DNA of 61,284 nt from Kaistella yonginensis (GCF_030409525.1 NZ_JAUFQB010000055.1:1-61284), one strand, 5' to 3'. Positions 47,012 through 55,622 are shown, counted from the stretch's first letter. Notes: generated from the letters alone by a model not told the origin. Translations and numbers: made by a program.

Positions 47012-48826
47012 TTAAACTTTCACATTTTCAGGAATTTCTAAACCTGAAATTTTACTTTTATAATCTGCCAATTGAAATTTTACCATTTCAACATTATTTT
47101 TGAAGAAAGAAGTTTCTGCAAATAAAGTTTCGTAATAATTAACGCCTTCGATCAAATTATTTTTAAAGGTTTTCCATTTTTTAGTTTGTGCATTGGTGAA
47201 ACTATCAGAGAATTCCTCTATTTCATTTTTAAGGTAATCCACATACATTTTCAATTCATTCACAAACATGTTTGGGCGGTTTTGCTCTGGCATTACATTT
47301 ACTTTTCCGTAAATATGCTTCACCATGTTGTTCAGGGAAACCTCTTTATCAAAATAGGCAAGGTTAGGTCCTGGACAAACCACTACGCCTTGCTTTTCTC
47401 CTTTGATTGGGATTTCACTTTCAAGGTAAGATGAATTAACCAAACCAACACAAAGACAAGACTTTTCGGTAATTTTCGTTATTCTTTTATCGTATTCAGC
47501 GGTCGAAATTTCATCTTTAACCCCTTCTAAATCATTCAATTTTACCGTTTGATATTTTCTTGAAGCGGTACAAATTCCTTCGGGGGAGAATTCTTTACTT
47601 AGAGCCAAATACTTTTTCGGGCAAGAGCTTCCGGCTTTATTGTTGAGTTTTTTCTGTTGTTTAAAGAATTCATTCGTGGTTCCTTTGATGGTATTAAAAG
47701 GAATTCCGAGCGGCGAAATATTGCTTAAATAGAAATCATTTTCTTTCGCTTTCTTCAATAAGTCACGGGTGTCTTTATCTACAGAAGTCGCTTCTGGCAC
47801 TAGTAAAAATGGCGATCCCCAGCCAATACTATCCACTTGATAATTTTCTAGTAAGAACTCGTGTTCTTCCGCTGTTCCTACGCCACCTTGCACGGTGATT
47901 TTCATTTCTAAGGGTTCGGTCGGACATGGGATTCCTTTTTGGGTCAACGCATTAACCATCAATTCATGAGCAGAAACAATTAAATCGTTTTTCTTTTGTT
48001 TGAACTCCTCCATAATGGGTCCCAGCAATAAACCATCAGTGGCAAAAGCATGACCACCACAGTTCAAACCAGATTCTACACGATATTCCGAGACCCAAAG
48101 TCCTTTTTTCGCTAAGAAGTTTCCCTGAATCATGGCAGACCGGAAATCACTTACTTTTAAAATAATTTTCTTTTTAAGTTCCCCATTTTCGTTCGGAAAA
48201 AAATCCGGGAAGGATTCAAAATAACTGTATAATCTTGGGTTCATCCCAGCAGAAAGTACAATCGAGGAAGATAATTTACTATTGGCGTACCCTCTTAAAG
48301 AAACGTGGGCATCGTTAAAGATCACGGGTAACTGTTCTCCTTTTTCGAAATTATCTTTGTCAACTTTCGTCATGATATTCACATCAATGCTTCCGGGTGA
48401 CAGATGTGTTTCTAAAAACTTCCAAACGTTTTCAGTGAAATTTTCTTTTTGTTCGGCCAGGCTTTCTAATCCTTTCTTAAGGTCAGATTTATTAGGAAGA
48501 ATATCAATATATTGATGGAGCGCCTCCTTACTCTTGCTTAATTCTTGCTTGAAGTTTTCAAATTTCATGTGTACAACATCATGAACCATATCAAGATAAG
48601 CCGTAATTCGTTTGGCGCGGTAGTCTTCAATTTTATTCGAAATTGAGGTGTAATCAAAATTATTTCGTTTATGATACAGGCTATTCATTTTCTCGATGAT
48701 CTCGTCATCGATGATGGAAATGACTGAAGAAATTCCGTATTGTGCCACTCTAATGGGACTGTCTATCGTATAAGCCAATCCCATTACTGGAATGTGAAAA
48801 TTATGTGCGGGCTTTTTAGTATTCAT
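47012..48826 (-). CDS. Uncharacterised protein with nitronate-monooxygenase-like FMN barrel
   Basis: A 604-residue cytoplasmic protein I cannot name. The start HIPVMGLAYTIDSPIRVAQYGISSV (11-35) resembles the first strand of NMO/FabK TIM barrels. SGLNCGGHA (252-260) lines up with their GGH active-site motif, and TVQGGVGTAEE (311-321) with DSIGWGSPFLLVPEA (332-346) resembles the FMN-phosphate region. A helical insertion (about 50-140) and a Cys-containing C-terminal part (C402, C419, C457, C459, C484) are not in standard NMOs, and the Cys set could bind metal or an Fe-S cluster. Divergent from the ammonia-lyase gene. Confidence 0.6.
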   Translation of the reverse strand: MNTKKPAHNFHIPVMGLAYTIDSPIRVAQYGISSVISIIDDEIIEKMNSLYHKRNNFDYTSISNKIEDYRAKRITAYLDMVHDVVHMKFENFKQELSKSKEALHQYIDILPNKSDLKKGLESLAEQKENFTENVWKFLETHLSPGSIDVNIMTKVDKDNFEKGEQLPVIFNDAHVSLRGYANSKLSSSIVLSAGMNPRLYSYFESFPDFFPNENGELKKKIILKVSDFRSAMIQGNFLAKKGLWVSEYRVESGLNCGGHAFATDGLLLGPIMEEFKQKKNDLIVSAHELMVNALTQKGIPCPTEPLEMKITVQGGVGTAEEHEFLLENYQVDSIGWGSPFLLVPEATSVDKDTRDLLKKAKENDFYLSNISPLGIPFNTIKGTTNEFFKQQKKLNNKAGSSCPKKYLALSKEFSPEGICTASRKYQTVKLNDLEGVKDEISTAEYDKRITKITEKSCLCVGLVNSSYLESEIPIKGEKQGVVVCPGPNLAYFDKEVSLNNMVKHIYGKVNVMPEQNRPNMFVNELKMYVDYLKNEIEEFSDSFTNAQTKKWKTFKNNLIEGVNYYETLFAETSFFKNNVEMVKFQLADYKSKISGLEIPENVKV

Positions 48827-49017
48827 ATATTTTATTCGTCTCTAAATTTATGCAGAATTTTTTAAGAACCTTCAAAATTATAATTAAATTTTTAATTATG
48901 CACCGAATACCATTTAAATCTCATTTGTTTTTTATGATTTTTATCAGGTGGCTGCACAAATAATATTCGCTACTGCTATTTTCTCAAAAAGGTGTATTTT
49001 TATCAAAATTCTTAGAC

Positions 49018-50508
49018 ATGAAAATTTACGGCATAGACCACTTTACAATTACAGATATCATGGCTATTTTGGAAAATCCCAAAAAAGCAAAACTCAACAA
49101 AGAAGCCAAACAAAAAATTCTAAAATCTCAGCAGAATGTTCAGATGATCGTTGCTTCTGATCGCACTATTTATGGGATCAATACAGGTTTTGGTCCATTG
49201 TGCGATGTGAAAATTTCGGAAGAAGAAACTGCACAACTACAATATAATCTCATCATTTCTCACGCAGTTGGAGTTGGAAAACCGATTGCAAAAGATTATT
49301 CTAGGGTCATGATGATTGCCAAAATCCATGCTTTATCCAAAGGATTTTCGGGAGTTTCCTTAGAAGTTATCGAGCGATTAATTTTAATGTTAGAAAAAGA
49401 TATCATTCCTGTCGTTCCAGAGCAAGGTTCAGTCGGTGCTTCCGGAGATTTGGCACCTTTAGCACATTTGGTTTTACCACTTCTCGGACTGGGAAAAGTT
49501 TGGCAAAATGATGAAATGGTAGAAACTGCAAAAGTTTTGGAAGAACATCAAATAAAACCATTGCAACTCGGCCCAAAAGAAGGTTTAGGATTAATCAACG
49601 GAACTCAATTTATTTTAGCACATTCGATTTTGGGTTTACATCAATTCAAATATTTACTGGATTTGGCAGATTTAACTGCGGCGGTAAGTTTAGAAGCGTA
49701 TCGCGGTTCAGCAAGTCCGTTCAAAAAGGAGCTTCATGATATTCGTCCGTTTGATGGCAGTAGAAAAGTGGCCTCACGGATGCGGAAATTTTTAAAAAAT
49801 TCTGAAAATCTGGAAGCGCATGAATTTTGCGACCGGGTACAAGATCCCTATTCGATGCGATGCGTACCGCAAGTTCACGGAGCGAGTAGAAATGCTTTTG
49901 AACATTTAAAAAATCTCACGGAAACCGAGCTCAATTCTGTTACCGATAATCCGATTATTTTGAGTGCAGAAGAATCGATTTCTGGCGGGAATTTTCACGG
50001 ACAATTATTGGCTTTACCTCTTGATTACTGTACTTTGGCAGCCGCAGAATTGGGAAATATTTCTGACCGTAGAAGTTATCTTTTACTGGAAGGAAAATAC
50101 GGATTACCAAGATTATTAACAGAAAGCTCCGGCTTAAACTCTGGCTTTATGATCCCACAATACACCTCTGCAGCGTTGGTAACAGAGAACAAAACCTTAT
50201 GTTTCCCCGCTTCGGCAGATTCAATTCCGACCAGCTTGGGGCAAGAAGATCATGTATCGATGGGAAGTATTTCCGGGCGAAAGTTCAATCAGGTTTTAGG
50301 GAATTTAGAAAATATTTTAGCCATCGAACTTTTATTTGGTGCACAAGGTTTAGAATTCCGACGACCTGCAAAATGTTCCAAATTTGTGGAAAGTGCCTAC
50401 GCATTAATCCGAACCAAAGTAGCAAAATTAGAAAATGACCGCTTAATTGGCGAAGATATGTTGGCCATTGCGGAATTGATTAAAGAAAGGAAGTTTGAGG
50501 TAAATTGA
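49018..50508 (+). CDS. hutH: Aromatic amino acid ammonia-lyase, probably histidine ammonia-lyase
   Basis: The 496-residue enzyme forms its MIO cofactor from A141-S142-G143 in GSVGASGDLAPLAHL. Y52 in IYGINTGFGP is the catalytic Tyr. The selectivity pair is S81-H82 (IISHAVGVG), which fits HutH but is also found in at least one flavobacterial tyrosine ammonia-lyase. No hutU, hutI or hutG is near, so degradation of histidine is not supported by context. A TATTTTTA-like -7 box precedes the ATG by about 18 bp. I favour histidine as substrate, moderately sure. Confidence 0.85.
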   Translation: MKIYGIDHFTITDIMAILENPKKAKLNKEAKQKILKSQQNVQMIVASDRTIYGINTGFGPLCDVKISEEETAQLQYNLIISHAVGVGKPIAKDYSRVMMIAKIHALSKGFSGVSLEVIERLILMLEKDIIPVVPEQGSVGASGDLAPLAHLVLPLLGLGKVWQNDEMVETAKVLEEHQIKPLQLGPKEGLGLINGTQFILAHSILGLHQFKYLLDLADLTAAVSLEAYRGSASPFKKELHDIRPFDGSRKVASRMRKFLKNSENLEAHEFCDRVQDPYSMRCVPQVHGASRNAFEHLKNLTETELNSVTDNPIILSAEESISGGNFHGQLLALPLDYCTLAAAELGNISDRRSYLLLEGKYGLPRLLTESSGLNSGFMIPQYTSAALVTENKTLCFPASADSIPTSLGQEDHVSMGSISGRKFNQVLGNLENILAIELLFGAQGLEFRRPAKCSKFVESAYALIRTKVAKLENDRLIGEDMLAIAELIKERKFEVN

Positions 50509-50552
50509 ACTATTGCAAATCAATTCCTTTGATTTTGTACTTTTTTCTATAA

Positions 50553-50687
50553 TTATTTGTCCCTCGTTCCACCATGTCCACCGGCAACAATGAACATTAT
50601 TTTCATGCTCAAATAAATAAAGGTGAAAAACTGAATGATGGGATTCATCATTTTAAACCTTTGATATTTTGATATTCTTTCTGTCAT
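50553..50687 (-). CDS. Small single-helix membrane protein, 44 residues
   Basis: A minus-strand frame begins ATG at 50687 and ends TAA at 50553-50555, giving 44 residues. Residues about 15-35 (NPIIQFFTFIYLSMKIMFIV) form one membrane helix, followed by AGGHGGTRDK. A second ATG pair (Met13, Met14) could be the true start. It lies 58 bp after the SQR-like stop on the same strand, in a spacer otherwise empty. Such small proteins often accompany bd oxidases (CydX), but the sequence is not like CydX, so I do not assign a function. Confidence 0.55.
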   Translation of the reverse strand: MTERISKYQRFKMMNPIIQFFTFIYLSMKIMFIVAGGHGGTRDK

Positions 50688-50745
50688 TTTGATATTTTTT
50701 AGAGTTAATTTTTAGAAAATTTATTGTACTAAACTTCGAAAATAT

Positions 50746-52203
50746 TTATTCCGGAATCAACCACCAGAAAGGGCGCATTTTGGCTTTGTAAATGAAGGCG
50801 TAATGAAGCATTAATTTTAACCAATGTCCGGCTAAACCAATTTCACCAAAGGTTTGTCCTAATTTTCTTCCTTGCGTTTTTGGATATTTTTCGTAATCTG
50901 GAACGATGGGAAATGTGGTAATACTCACGCCACTTCCAGAAGTCATTCCGTAACCAGCAGAAGCGATACAAGCAGCGCCCATATTCCCTAAACTTCCTTT
51001 GTGATGCAGCGATTCTTTATTGTTTTTGATGGAATCTATGATGTTGTCTGCGACTAATTTTGCGGTAATTCCTGAAGGCATTCCAGTTCTTGGTGGAGCA
51101 GGAAAAATTTCTGTTCCATTTTTACTTTTTCTTGGTTTAGAAATAGCATGTGGCGGTGCAAAAGCAATTCCGGGTGCGAAAATATTTTTATAACTTGGAT
51201 TTTGATAGGTTTCTGGCCAATCTTTCACGCTCCATTCTTCATACGGTTTCGGCGTATAATCTGCATCTACAATCATAAAACCTTTGAAGAGTTTTTCGGT
51301 GATTTCGTTTTCATCTTTATCAAATGCTTTGAATCCGTGACCAGAAAAAGCCGGGATCAACATTGCGAAATCATAATTTTCCGTTTTTTGTTCGCCGTCT
51401 AGATTTTCGTAATGGGCAATTCCGTCTTCAATTTTATTTACACCTGCACCCAAAATCCATTTGATATCTCGGTCTTCAAAAACCATTTCTATCATTTCAT
51501 GAGATTTCATCGTCATGCTTCCATAACTCAAAAGCATTCCGTCCATCCCGAAATCTCCCAATTGATATTCGTTGGAAATCCAAGTAACTTCTGCCATATC
51601 TCTTACTTTATGGCGACGCAGTTCTTGTTCTACATTCAAAATATATTCAAAAGCAGCACCTTGACAAGTAGATTTTGCATGACCAGTCCCGATTAAAATT
51701 TTGGCTTTTTTTCCTTGTTTCATTTCCTGAATCAGCGCATTCAATCCTTCCCATGCGTGATCTGCATGGGTATAAGTACATACGGAATAGGTTTTATTTT
51801 CTCCCGGAATCAAACCTTCTGTTCCTTCAAAATTGAGTTTTGGACCCGTTGCATTGATGAGGTAATCGTAGGTTACTTTTTCGTTTTTACCTTTATTTTC
51901 ACCTGCAACATATTCTGCCAAAATATAGGGTTTTGTTTCTTTGGAATCACCTTCTGGATGAAAGGTTACCACTTTTGCTTGTTTAAAACCAATCCCTTTT
52001 CTTTTATATAAAGGTTCTAAAGGAAAAAGTATTTCTTTGGATTTCATTCTGCCAATTCCTACCCAAATATTAGACGGAATCCATTGGTAATTAGAATTGG
52101 GTGAAACTACTACAACTTCATGGGTTTTATTGAGTTTTCTGCGAAGATGCGCCGCTGCAACATGTCCAGAAATTCCTGCTCCTAATATTACTATTTTCGC
52201 CAT
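50746..52203 (-). CDS. Sulfide:quinone oxidoreductase-like flavoprotein
   Basis: A 485-residue FAD protein. The FAD motif GAGISGHVAAAHL is at 8-20, INATGPKLNFEG at 116-127, and IFAPGIAFAPPHA at 341-353. Three well-placed cysteines, C142, C180 (STCQGAAFEY) and C412, fit the Cys trio of sulfide:quinone oxidoreductases. The C-terminal HWLKLMLHYAFIYKAKMRPFWWLIPE is amphipathic and would bind the membrane. It would pass electrons from sulfide to the quinone pool. A type II NADH dehydrogenase is less likely because of the cysteines. It has its own promoter with a palindromic site, and cydAB lie upstream. Confidence 0.75.
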   Translation of the reverse strand: MAKIVILGAGISGHVAAAHLRRKLNKTHEVVVVSPNSNYQWIPSNIWVGIGRMKSKEILFPLEPLYKRKGIGFKQAKVVTFHPEGDSKETKPYILAEYVAGENKGKNEKVTYDYLINATGPKLNFEGTEGLIPGENKTYSVCTYTHADHAWEGLNALIQEMKQGKKAKILIGTGHAKSTCQGAAFEYILNVEQELRRHKVRDMAEVTWISNEYQLGDFGMDGMLLSYGSMTMKSHEMIEMVFEDRDIKWILGAGVNKIEDGIAHYENLDGEQKTENYDFAMLIPAFSGHGFKAFDKDENEITEKLFKGFMIVDADYTPKPYEEWSVKDWPETYQNPSYKNIFAPGIAFAPPHAISKPRKSKNGTEIFPAPPRTGMPSGITAKLVADNIIDSIKNNKESLHHKGSLGNMGAACIASAGYGMTSGSGVSITTFPIVPDYEKYPKTQGRKLGQTFGEIGLAGHWLKLMLHYAFIYKAKMRPFWWLIPE

Positions 52204-52230
52204 TTTAGATATTATTTAAAGGTTAAAATA

Positions 52231-52276
52231 ATTTCAATTTTCAATAGTATAAAATTGATTTTCAATAGTTTGAAAT
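52231..52276. repeat. Interleaved direct and inverted repeats in the SQR leader
   Basis: ATTTTCAATAGT occurs at 52237-52248 and 52258-52269, exactly 21 bp apart. Around it ATTTCAA (52231-52237) / TTGAAAT (52270-52276) and TCAATTTT (52234-52241) / AAAATTGA (52251-52258) form inverted repeats. All lie between the expected SQR transcription start (~52285) and its ATG (52203). Confidence 0.6.
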
Positions 52277-52289
52277 TATTTACGTCTTT

Positions 52290-52297
52290 CAAAGTTG
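52290..52297 (-). promoter_or_regulatory. -7 box of the SQR-like gene
   Basis: Minus-strand CAACTTTG differs from TANNTTTG only at the first base. Its last G at 52290 is 36.5 bp from the centre of the palindrome at 52319-52334. Confidence 0.5.
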
Positions 52298-52318
52298 GCA
52301 ATAATTAAGATGAGAATC

Positions 52319-52334
52319 TGTAACTTTAGTTACA
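52319..52334. promoter_or_regulatory. Palindromic activator site upstream of the SQR-like gene
   Basis: TGTAACTTTAGTTACA is a perfect inverted repeat (TGTAACT / AGTTACA around TT). Its centre is about -41 from the expected start, the class II position of Crp/Fnr-type activators. Confidence 0.65.
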
Positions 52335-52353
52335 CAAGCCAGAAAATTTTGAA

Positions 52354-52656
52354 TTAAATATTCTTATTCATTTTATCCACAATGATTTTGGTTAGAACCA
52401 AACCAATTGCGCCGCCGAAAAGTGACACCAAAATATTAATTAAAAATAAAACACTATTTGGTTCGCCAGATTTCATAATGAACATTGGACCAAAACCAAG
52501 TCGCCCAAACATTTTAATAAAGAAAATGCTTCCATAAATTCCGGTAATGGTATTTCCTATAAACCCGAAGGAATATTTTTTCTTGATGATTGCAAAAATA
52601 TTGGCACCAATCATTCCCAAGAAAATACTGATAATTGCAATAAGTGTATCTGTCAT
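52354..52656 (-). CDS. Small membrane protein, three helices
   Basis: A 100-residue protein with three hydrophobic segments, about 4-22 (TLIAIISIFLGMIGANIFAII), 30-50 (GFIGNTITGIYGSIFFI) and 67-90 (VLFLINILVSLFGGAIGLVLTKIIV), glycine-rich, ending in basic DKMNKNI. The GNTITGIYGS stretch recalls small GlsB/YeaQ-like proteins, but the match is weak. It lies between cydB (112 bp away) and the SQR-like gene on the same strand, so it may assist the respiratory block. No function assigned. Confidence 0.65.
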   Translation of the reverse strand: MTDTLIAIISIFLGMIGANIFAIIKKKYSFGFIGNTITGIYGSIFFIKMFGRLGFGPMFIMKSGEPNSVLFLINILVSLFGGAIGLVLTKIIVDKMNKNI

Positions 52657-52768
52657 TAGTAGATGTTTGAAATTAGATTTGAGATATTCGACAGAAAATC
52701 ATTGATTTAGAAATTTAAAAAATAGGGTTAATTAGTTTCTATTAAGTTCTATTCGATTTTGACCAGAA

Positions 52769-53845
52769 TTAATGCTCGCCGTAACCTACATCATCCATTT
52801 TACCTTTGAAAATTCGGTATTGCACAAACATATAAATTGCCACCAAAATTGCTGCTATTACAAACCAATAAACGCCAACCGTTAATCCGTATTCATGAGC
52901 AGCAACATTATAAATGGTTAAAGATGGATTTACACTATTTGTAGAAGGCAAAACTTTCGGGAAGATGGATACTACGGTAGAAGTTAAGCCACCAAATAAA
53001 AACATGGAAGAAAATAGAAATCCTAAACCATCTTTTTTGAATGTTTTCACTTTGAATAAACCAAAAATTCCGGAAAATGTGATTAATGGAAAAACCCAAA
53101 GCCAAGGATGCTCTATGAAGTTGTGAAATGGTTTTGGTTCGATGATATGCCATGTTGCTAAAGAAGTTAATACCAACGCCAATAAAACAAAATTCATACT
53201 GAAAACTACATTTTTTAATTTGGTGTTTAAGGCAGAATTGGTTTTAAAAATAATCCAATTTGCGCCGTGAATCATCAAAGAAACTACTCCTACAACACCG
53301 AGCATTAAAGTAAACCAATCGATAACTCCCAAATGTTCTGAGTGCGGATCAAAAGTTGAATTCCACAAAGGCAAAAAGAAATAATGAGGTTCATAAGCGG
53401 AAATTCCATCAGTTACCATTCCTAAATTTACACCTCTTACAATATTTCCCAAAGCAATCCCGAAAAACAAAGCCAATAATAAACTTGAAACTCCAAAAGC
53501 TTTATCCCAAATGGTTTCCCACATTTTATTTTTTATTTGACCTCTTAATTCTAAACCAATTGCGCGGAAAATAAGCAACCATAAAATCATAATTAATGGC
53601 AAATAAAATCCACTAAATGCAGAAGCATACAAAGTTGGAAAAGCGAAAAATAAAACACCACCAACCGCAACCAACCAAACTTCATTGGCATCCCAAAAAG
53701 GACCGATTGCACTTGTAATTGCTTTTTTATCCTTTTCTGTTTTGGCAAAAAATAGGTGAATAATTCCTGCTCCAAAATCATAACCATCCAGAATTACATA
53801 AATCGTCAACATAGCCATTAAAACGATATACCAGAAAATTTCCAT
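52769..53845 (-). CDS. cydB: Cytochrome bd ubiquinol oxidase subunit II
   Basis: The 358-residue membrane protein has about eight helices and the start FWYIVLMAMLTIYVILDGYDFGAGIIHLF, in which GYDFGAG is the CydB hallmark. GPFWDANEVWLVAVGGVLFFAFP follows. It forms the bd oxidase with CydA, reduces O2 to water using quinol, works at low O2 and resists sulfide and cyanide. It begins 2 bp after the cydA stop, so the two are translated together. No cydX-like gene directly follows. Confidence 0.95.
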   Translation of the reverse strand: MEIFWYIVLMAMLTIYVILDGYDFGAGIIHLFFAKTEKDKKAITSAIGPFWDANEVWLVAVGGVLFFAFPTLYASAFSGFYLPLIMILWLLIFRAIGLELRGQIKNKMWETIWDKAFGVSSLLLALFFGIALGNIVRGVNLGMVTDGISAYEPHYFFLPLWNSTFDPHSEHLGVIDWFTLMLGVVGVVSLMIHGANWIIFKTNSALNTKLKNVVFSMNFVLLALVLTSLATWHIIEPKPFHNFIEHPWLWVFPLITFSGIFGLFKVKTFKKDGLGFLFSSMFLFGGLTSTVVSIFPKVLPSTNSVNPSLTIYNVAAHEYGLTVGVYWFVIAAILVAIYMFVQYRIFKGKMDDVGYGEH

Positions 53846-53847
53846 AA

Positions 53848-55182
53848 TTAAATTTGTTTTGAGATTTCAGGACCTTTGTTGATGATTTTCCCAGCCAACA
53901 TTAAAAATAATAATCCTAATAATAAATATAGACCGATAAAACCAAGCAAAGTAAACAAGGTATTCCCTGAAGAAACGGTAGGAGAAATCCCATCTACTGT
54001 TTTCAAAAGATTATACACCAACCACGGTTGTCTTCCTAATTCTGCGGTGTACCAACCTGCAGTATTCGCAATATACGGAAAGGGCAACATAAACATCAGC
54101 GACCACAAAATCCATTTGGTTGTGTAGAGTTTTTTGCGAAACAATTGAATACTTGCAAGCAACATCAAGCCAATGAAAATAGTTCCTAAACCTACCATAA
54201 TATGATAAGAATAGTACAATCCCGGAATGTTTGTAGGATGTACGCTTTCATCAAATTCATTGAGTCCTTTTATTTGCGTGTCCCATCTTTGATAGGTTAA
54301 AAAACTCAAAACATTGGGTACCGCAATTTTATTATCCAATTTTTTATTTTCTGTATCGGGTTGTCCAATTAATATAATTTCTGAACCGCCATCTTCAGTT
54401 TCAAAAATACCTTCCATCGCAGCGAAGGTTACTGGTTGATGTTTTGCTACATTTTTGGCTGCCCAATCGCCTGTTGGAAAAGCAATTAAAATACTGGAAA
54501 CCAAACCGAAAATAACTCCTGTTTTCAAAAATAATTTCCCGAATTCACTGTGTTTATTATTCAAAATATAGAATGCTCCAACTGCTGCAACTACAAAAGA
54601 AGAAGTAATTACAGAACCCATTTGATTGTGCAAAAACGACGGCAACAACCAAGGATTGGAGAATAATGCTCCAAAATTAGTAAGCACAAATTTTCCGTTT
54701 TCCAAAATTTCATAACCTACAGGATATTGCATCCAAGAATGGGTTGCGATGATTAAATATCCACTTGCCCAAGAACCTAGAAATACCAGAAAACCGGTTA
54801 AAAAATGGAGTTTTTGCCCCATTAATTTTTCACCAAAAAGAAATAAACCCAAAAATGAAGATTCTAGAAAAAAGGAAAACATTCCTTCCATTGCAAGCGT
54901 TTGACCGATGATTCCACCGGTAAGTTCAGAAAATTTCGCCCAATTGGTACCAAACTGAAACTCCATCGGAATTCCCGTGACGACGCCCATTGCAAAATTG
55001 AGGGCAAAAATCTTCATCCAAAATTTGGCAGCATCATTAAAATGAGTATTTTTCGTTCTTATAAATTTCCATTTTAAATAGACAATCATCAAAGAAAGTC
55101 CCATCGTAAGTTGCGGAAATAAATAGTGGAATGTGATTGTAAATGCAAACTGCATCCGATCGTAAAAGATCATATCATCCAT
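53848..55182 (-). CDS. cydA: Cytochrome bd ubiquinol oxidase subunit I
   Basis: The 444-residue subunit has H19 in ITFHYLFPQLTMG as the b595 haem ligand. Helices about 15-440 follow with LETMEG-like AMEGMFSFFLESSFLGLF, NQMGSVITSSF and the GRQPW motif near residue 388. It is about 80 residues shorter than the E. coli protein, which means a short Q loop, as in many Bacteroidota. It carries haems b558, b595 and d. Together with cydB it forms a two-gene unit. The bd oxidase should be the sulfide-tolerant outlet for electrons from the SQR-like enzyme. Confidence 0.95.
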   Translation of the reverse strand: MDDMIFYDRMQFAFTITFHYLFPQLTMGLSLMIVYLKWKFIRTKNTHFNDAAKFWMKIFALNFAMGVVTGIPMEFQFGTNWAKFSELTGGIIGQTLAMEGMFSFFLESSFLGLFLFGEKLMGQKLHFLTGFLVFLGSWASGYLIIATHSWMQYPVGYEILENGKFVLTNFGALFSNPWLLPSFLHNQMGSVITSSFVVAAVGAFYILNNKHSEFGKLFLKTGVIFGLVSSILIAFPTGDWAAKNVAKHQPVTFAAMEGIFETEDGGSEIILIGQPDTENKKLDNKIAVPNVLSFLTYQRWDTQIKGLNEFDESVHPTNIPGLYYSYHIMVGLGTIFIGLMLLASIQLFRKKLYTTKWILWSLMFMLPFPYIANTAGWYTAELGRQPWLVYNLLKTVDGISPTVSSGNTLFTLLGFIGLYLLLGLLFLMLAGKIINKGPEISKQI

Positions 55183-55303
55183 AAAATGATTGGGTATTTA
55201 ATTTACAAAATGACCATTGGTTAGAATGCTTTTCTTAAAGTTTAAAATGAAAAAATCAGTCTCGATCATTTACTAATAAGGACTGACGCTTAAAATATCT
55301 TAT

Positions 55304-55573
55304 CTATTTAGATATTTTTCCTGTAGCACAACTCACAAAAGATTTCGCTTTTGAAGTGAAAGAATTCGCATCTTCAATGGACGGATAACCTAGTTTTTTT
55401 AATTTTTCTATTACGGTAGAAACGTCTTCATCATTGAGGGCATTGAAGGTTATGGCACTTTCTTGCACCTCTACTTTTACATCAGAAATGTGTGGAATTG
55501 AAGAAATATTATTGATAATGGTACTTGCGCAACCACCGCATTTTAAGTTTTGAACGATAACTGAATTATTCAT
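55304..55573 (-). CDS. HMA-domain copper chaperone-like protein
   Basis: An 89-residue protein with one HMA ferredoxin-like domain. The metal motif KCGGCAST (C12, C15) is near the N-terminus, then NISSIPHISDVKVEVQESAITFNAL gives the second strand and helix. The extension SFTSKAKSFVSCATGKISK has a third Cys (about residue 82), which is not part of the standard chaperone fold. It probably binds Cu(I) in the cytoplasm. It is divergent from the small Cys protein and copper receptor, and its promoter carries the palindrome shared with the SQR gene. Confidence 0.85.
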   Translation of the reverse strand: MNNSVIVQNLKCGGCASTIINNISSIPHISDVKVEVQESAITFNALNDEDVSTVIEKLKKLGYPSIEDANSFTSKAKSFVSCATGKISK

Positions 55574-55593
55574 GTTTCTTGCTATTTACATTT

Positions 55594-55601
55594 CAAAATT
55601 A
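55594..55601 (-). promoter_or_regulatory. -7 box of the HMA gene
   Basis: TAATTTTG on the minus strand matches TANNTTTG exactly. The last G at 55594 is 36.5 bp from the centre of the palindrome at 55623-55638. Confidence 0.6.
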
Positions 55602-55622
55602 GAAAATATAAAACGGGAGCGG

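Noticed and set aside
48880..48905. AT-rich near-palindrome between the 604-residue gene and the ammonia-lyase gene
   Set aside because: Composed almost only of A and T; expected by chance at this base composition.
55206..55223. TAACCAATGGTCA-like sequence before cydA as a further copy of the shared palindrome
   Set aside because: The arms and spacing do not fit GTRAY-N4-RTYAC and it overlaps the only candidate -7 box, so cydA is not included in the proposed regulon.
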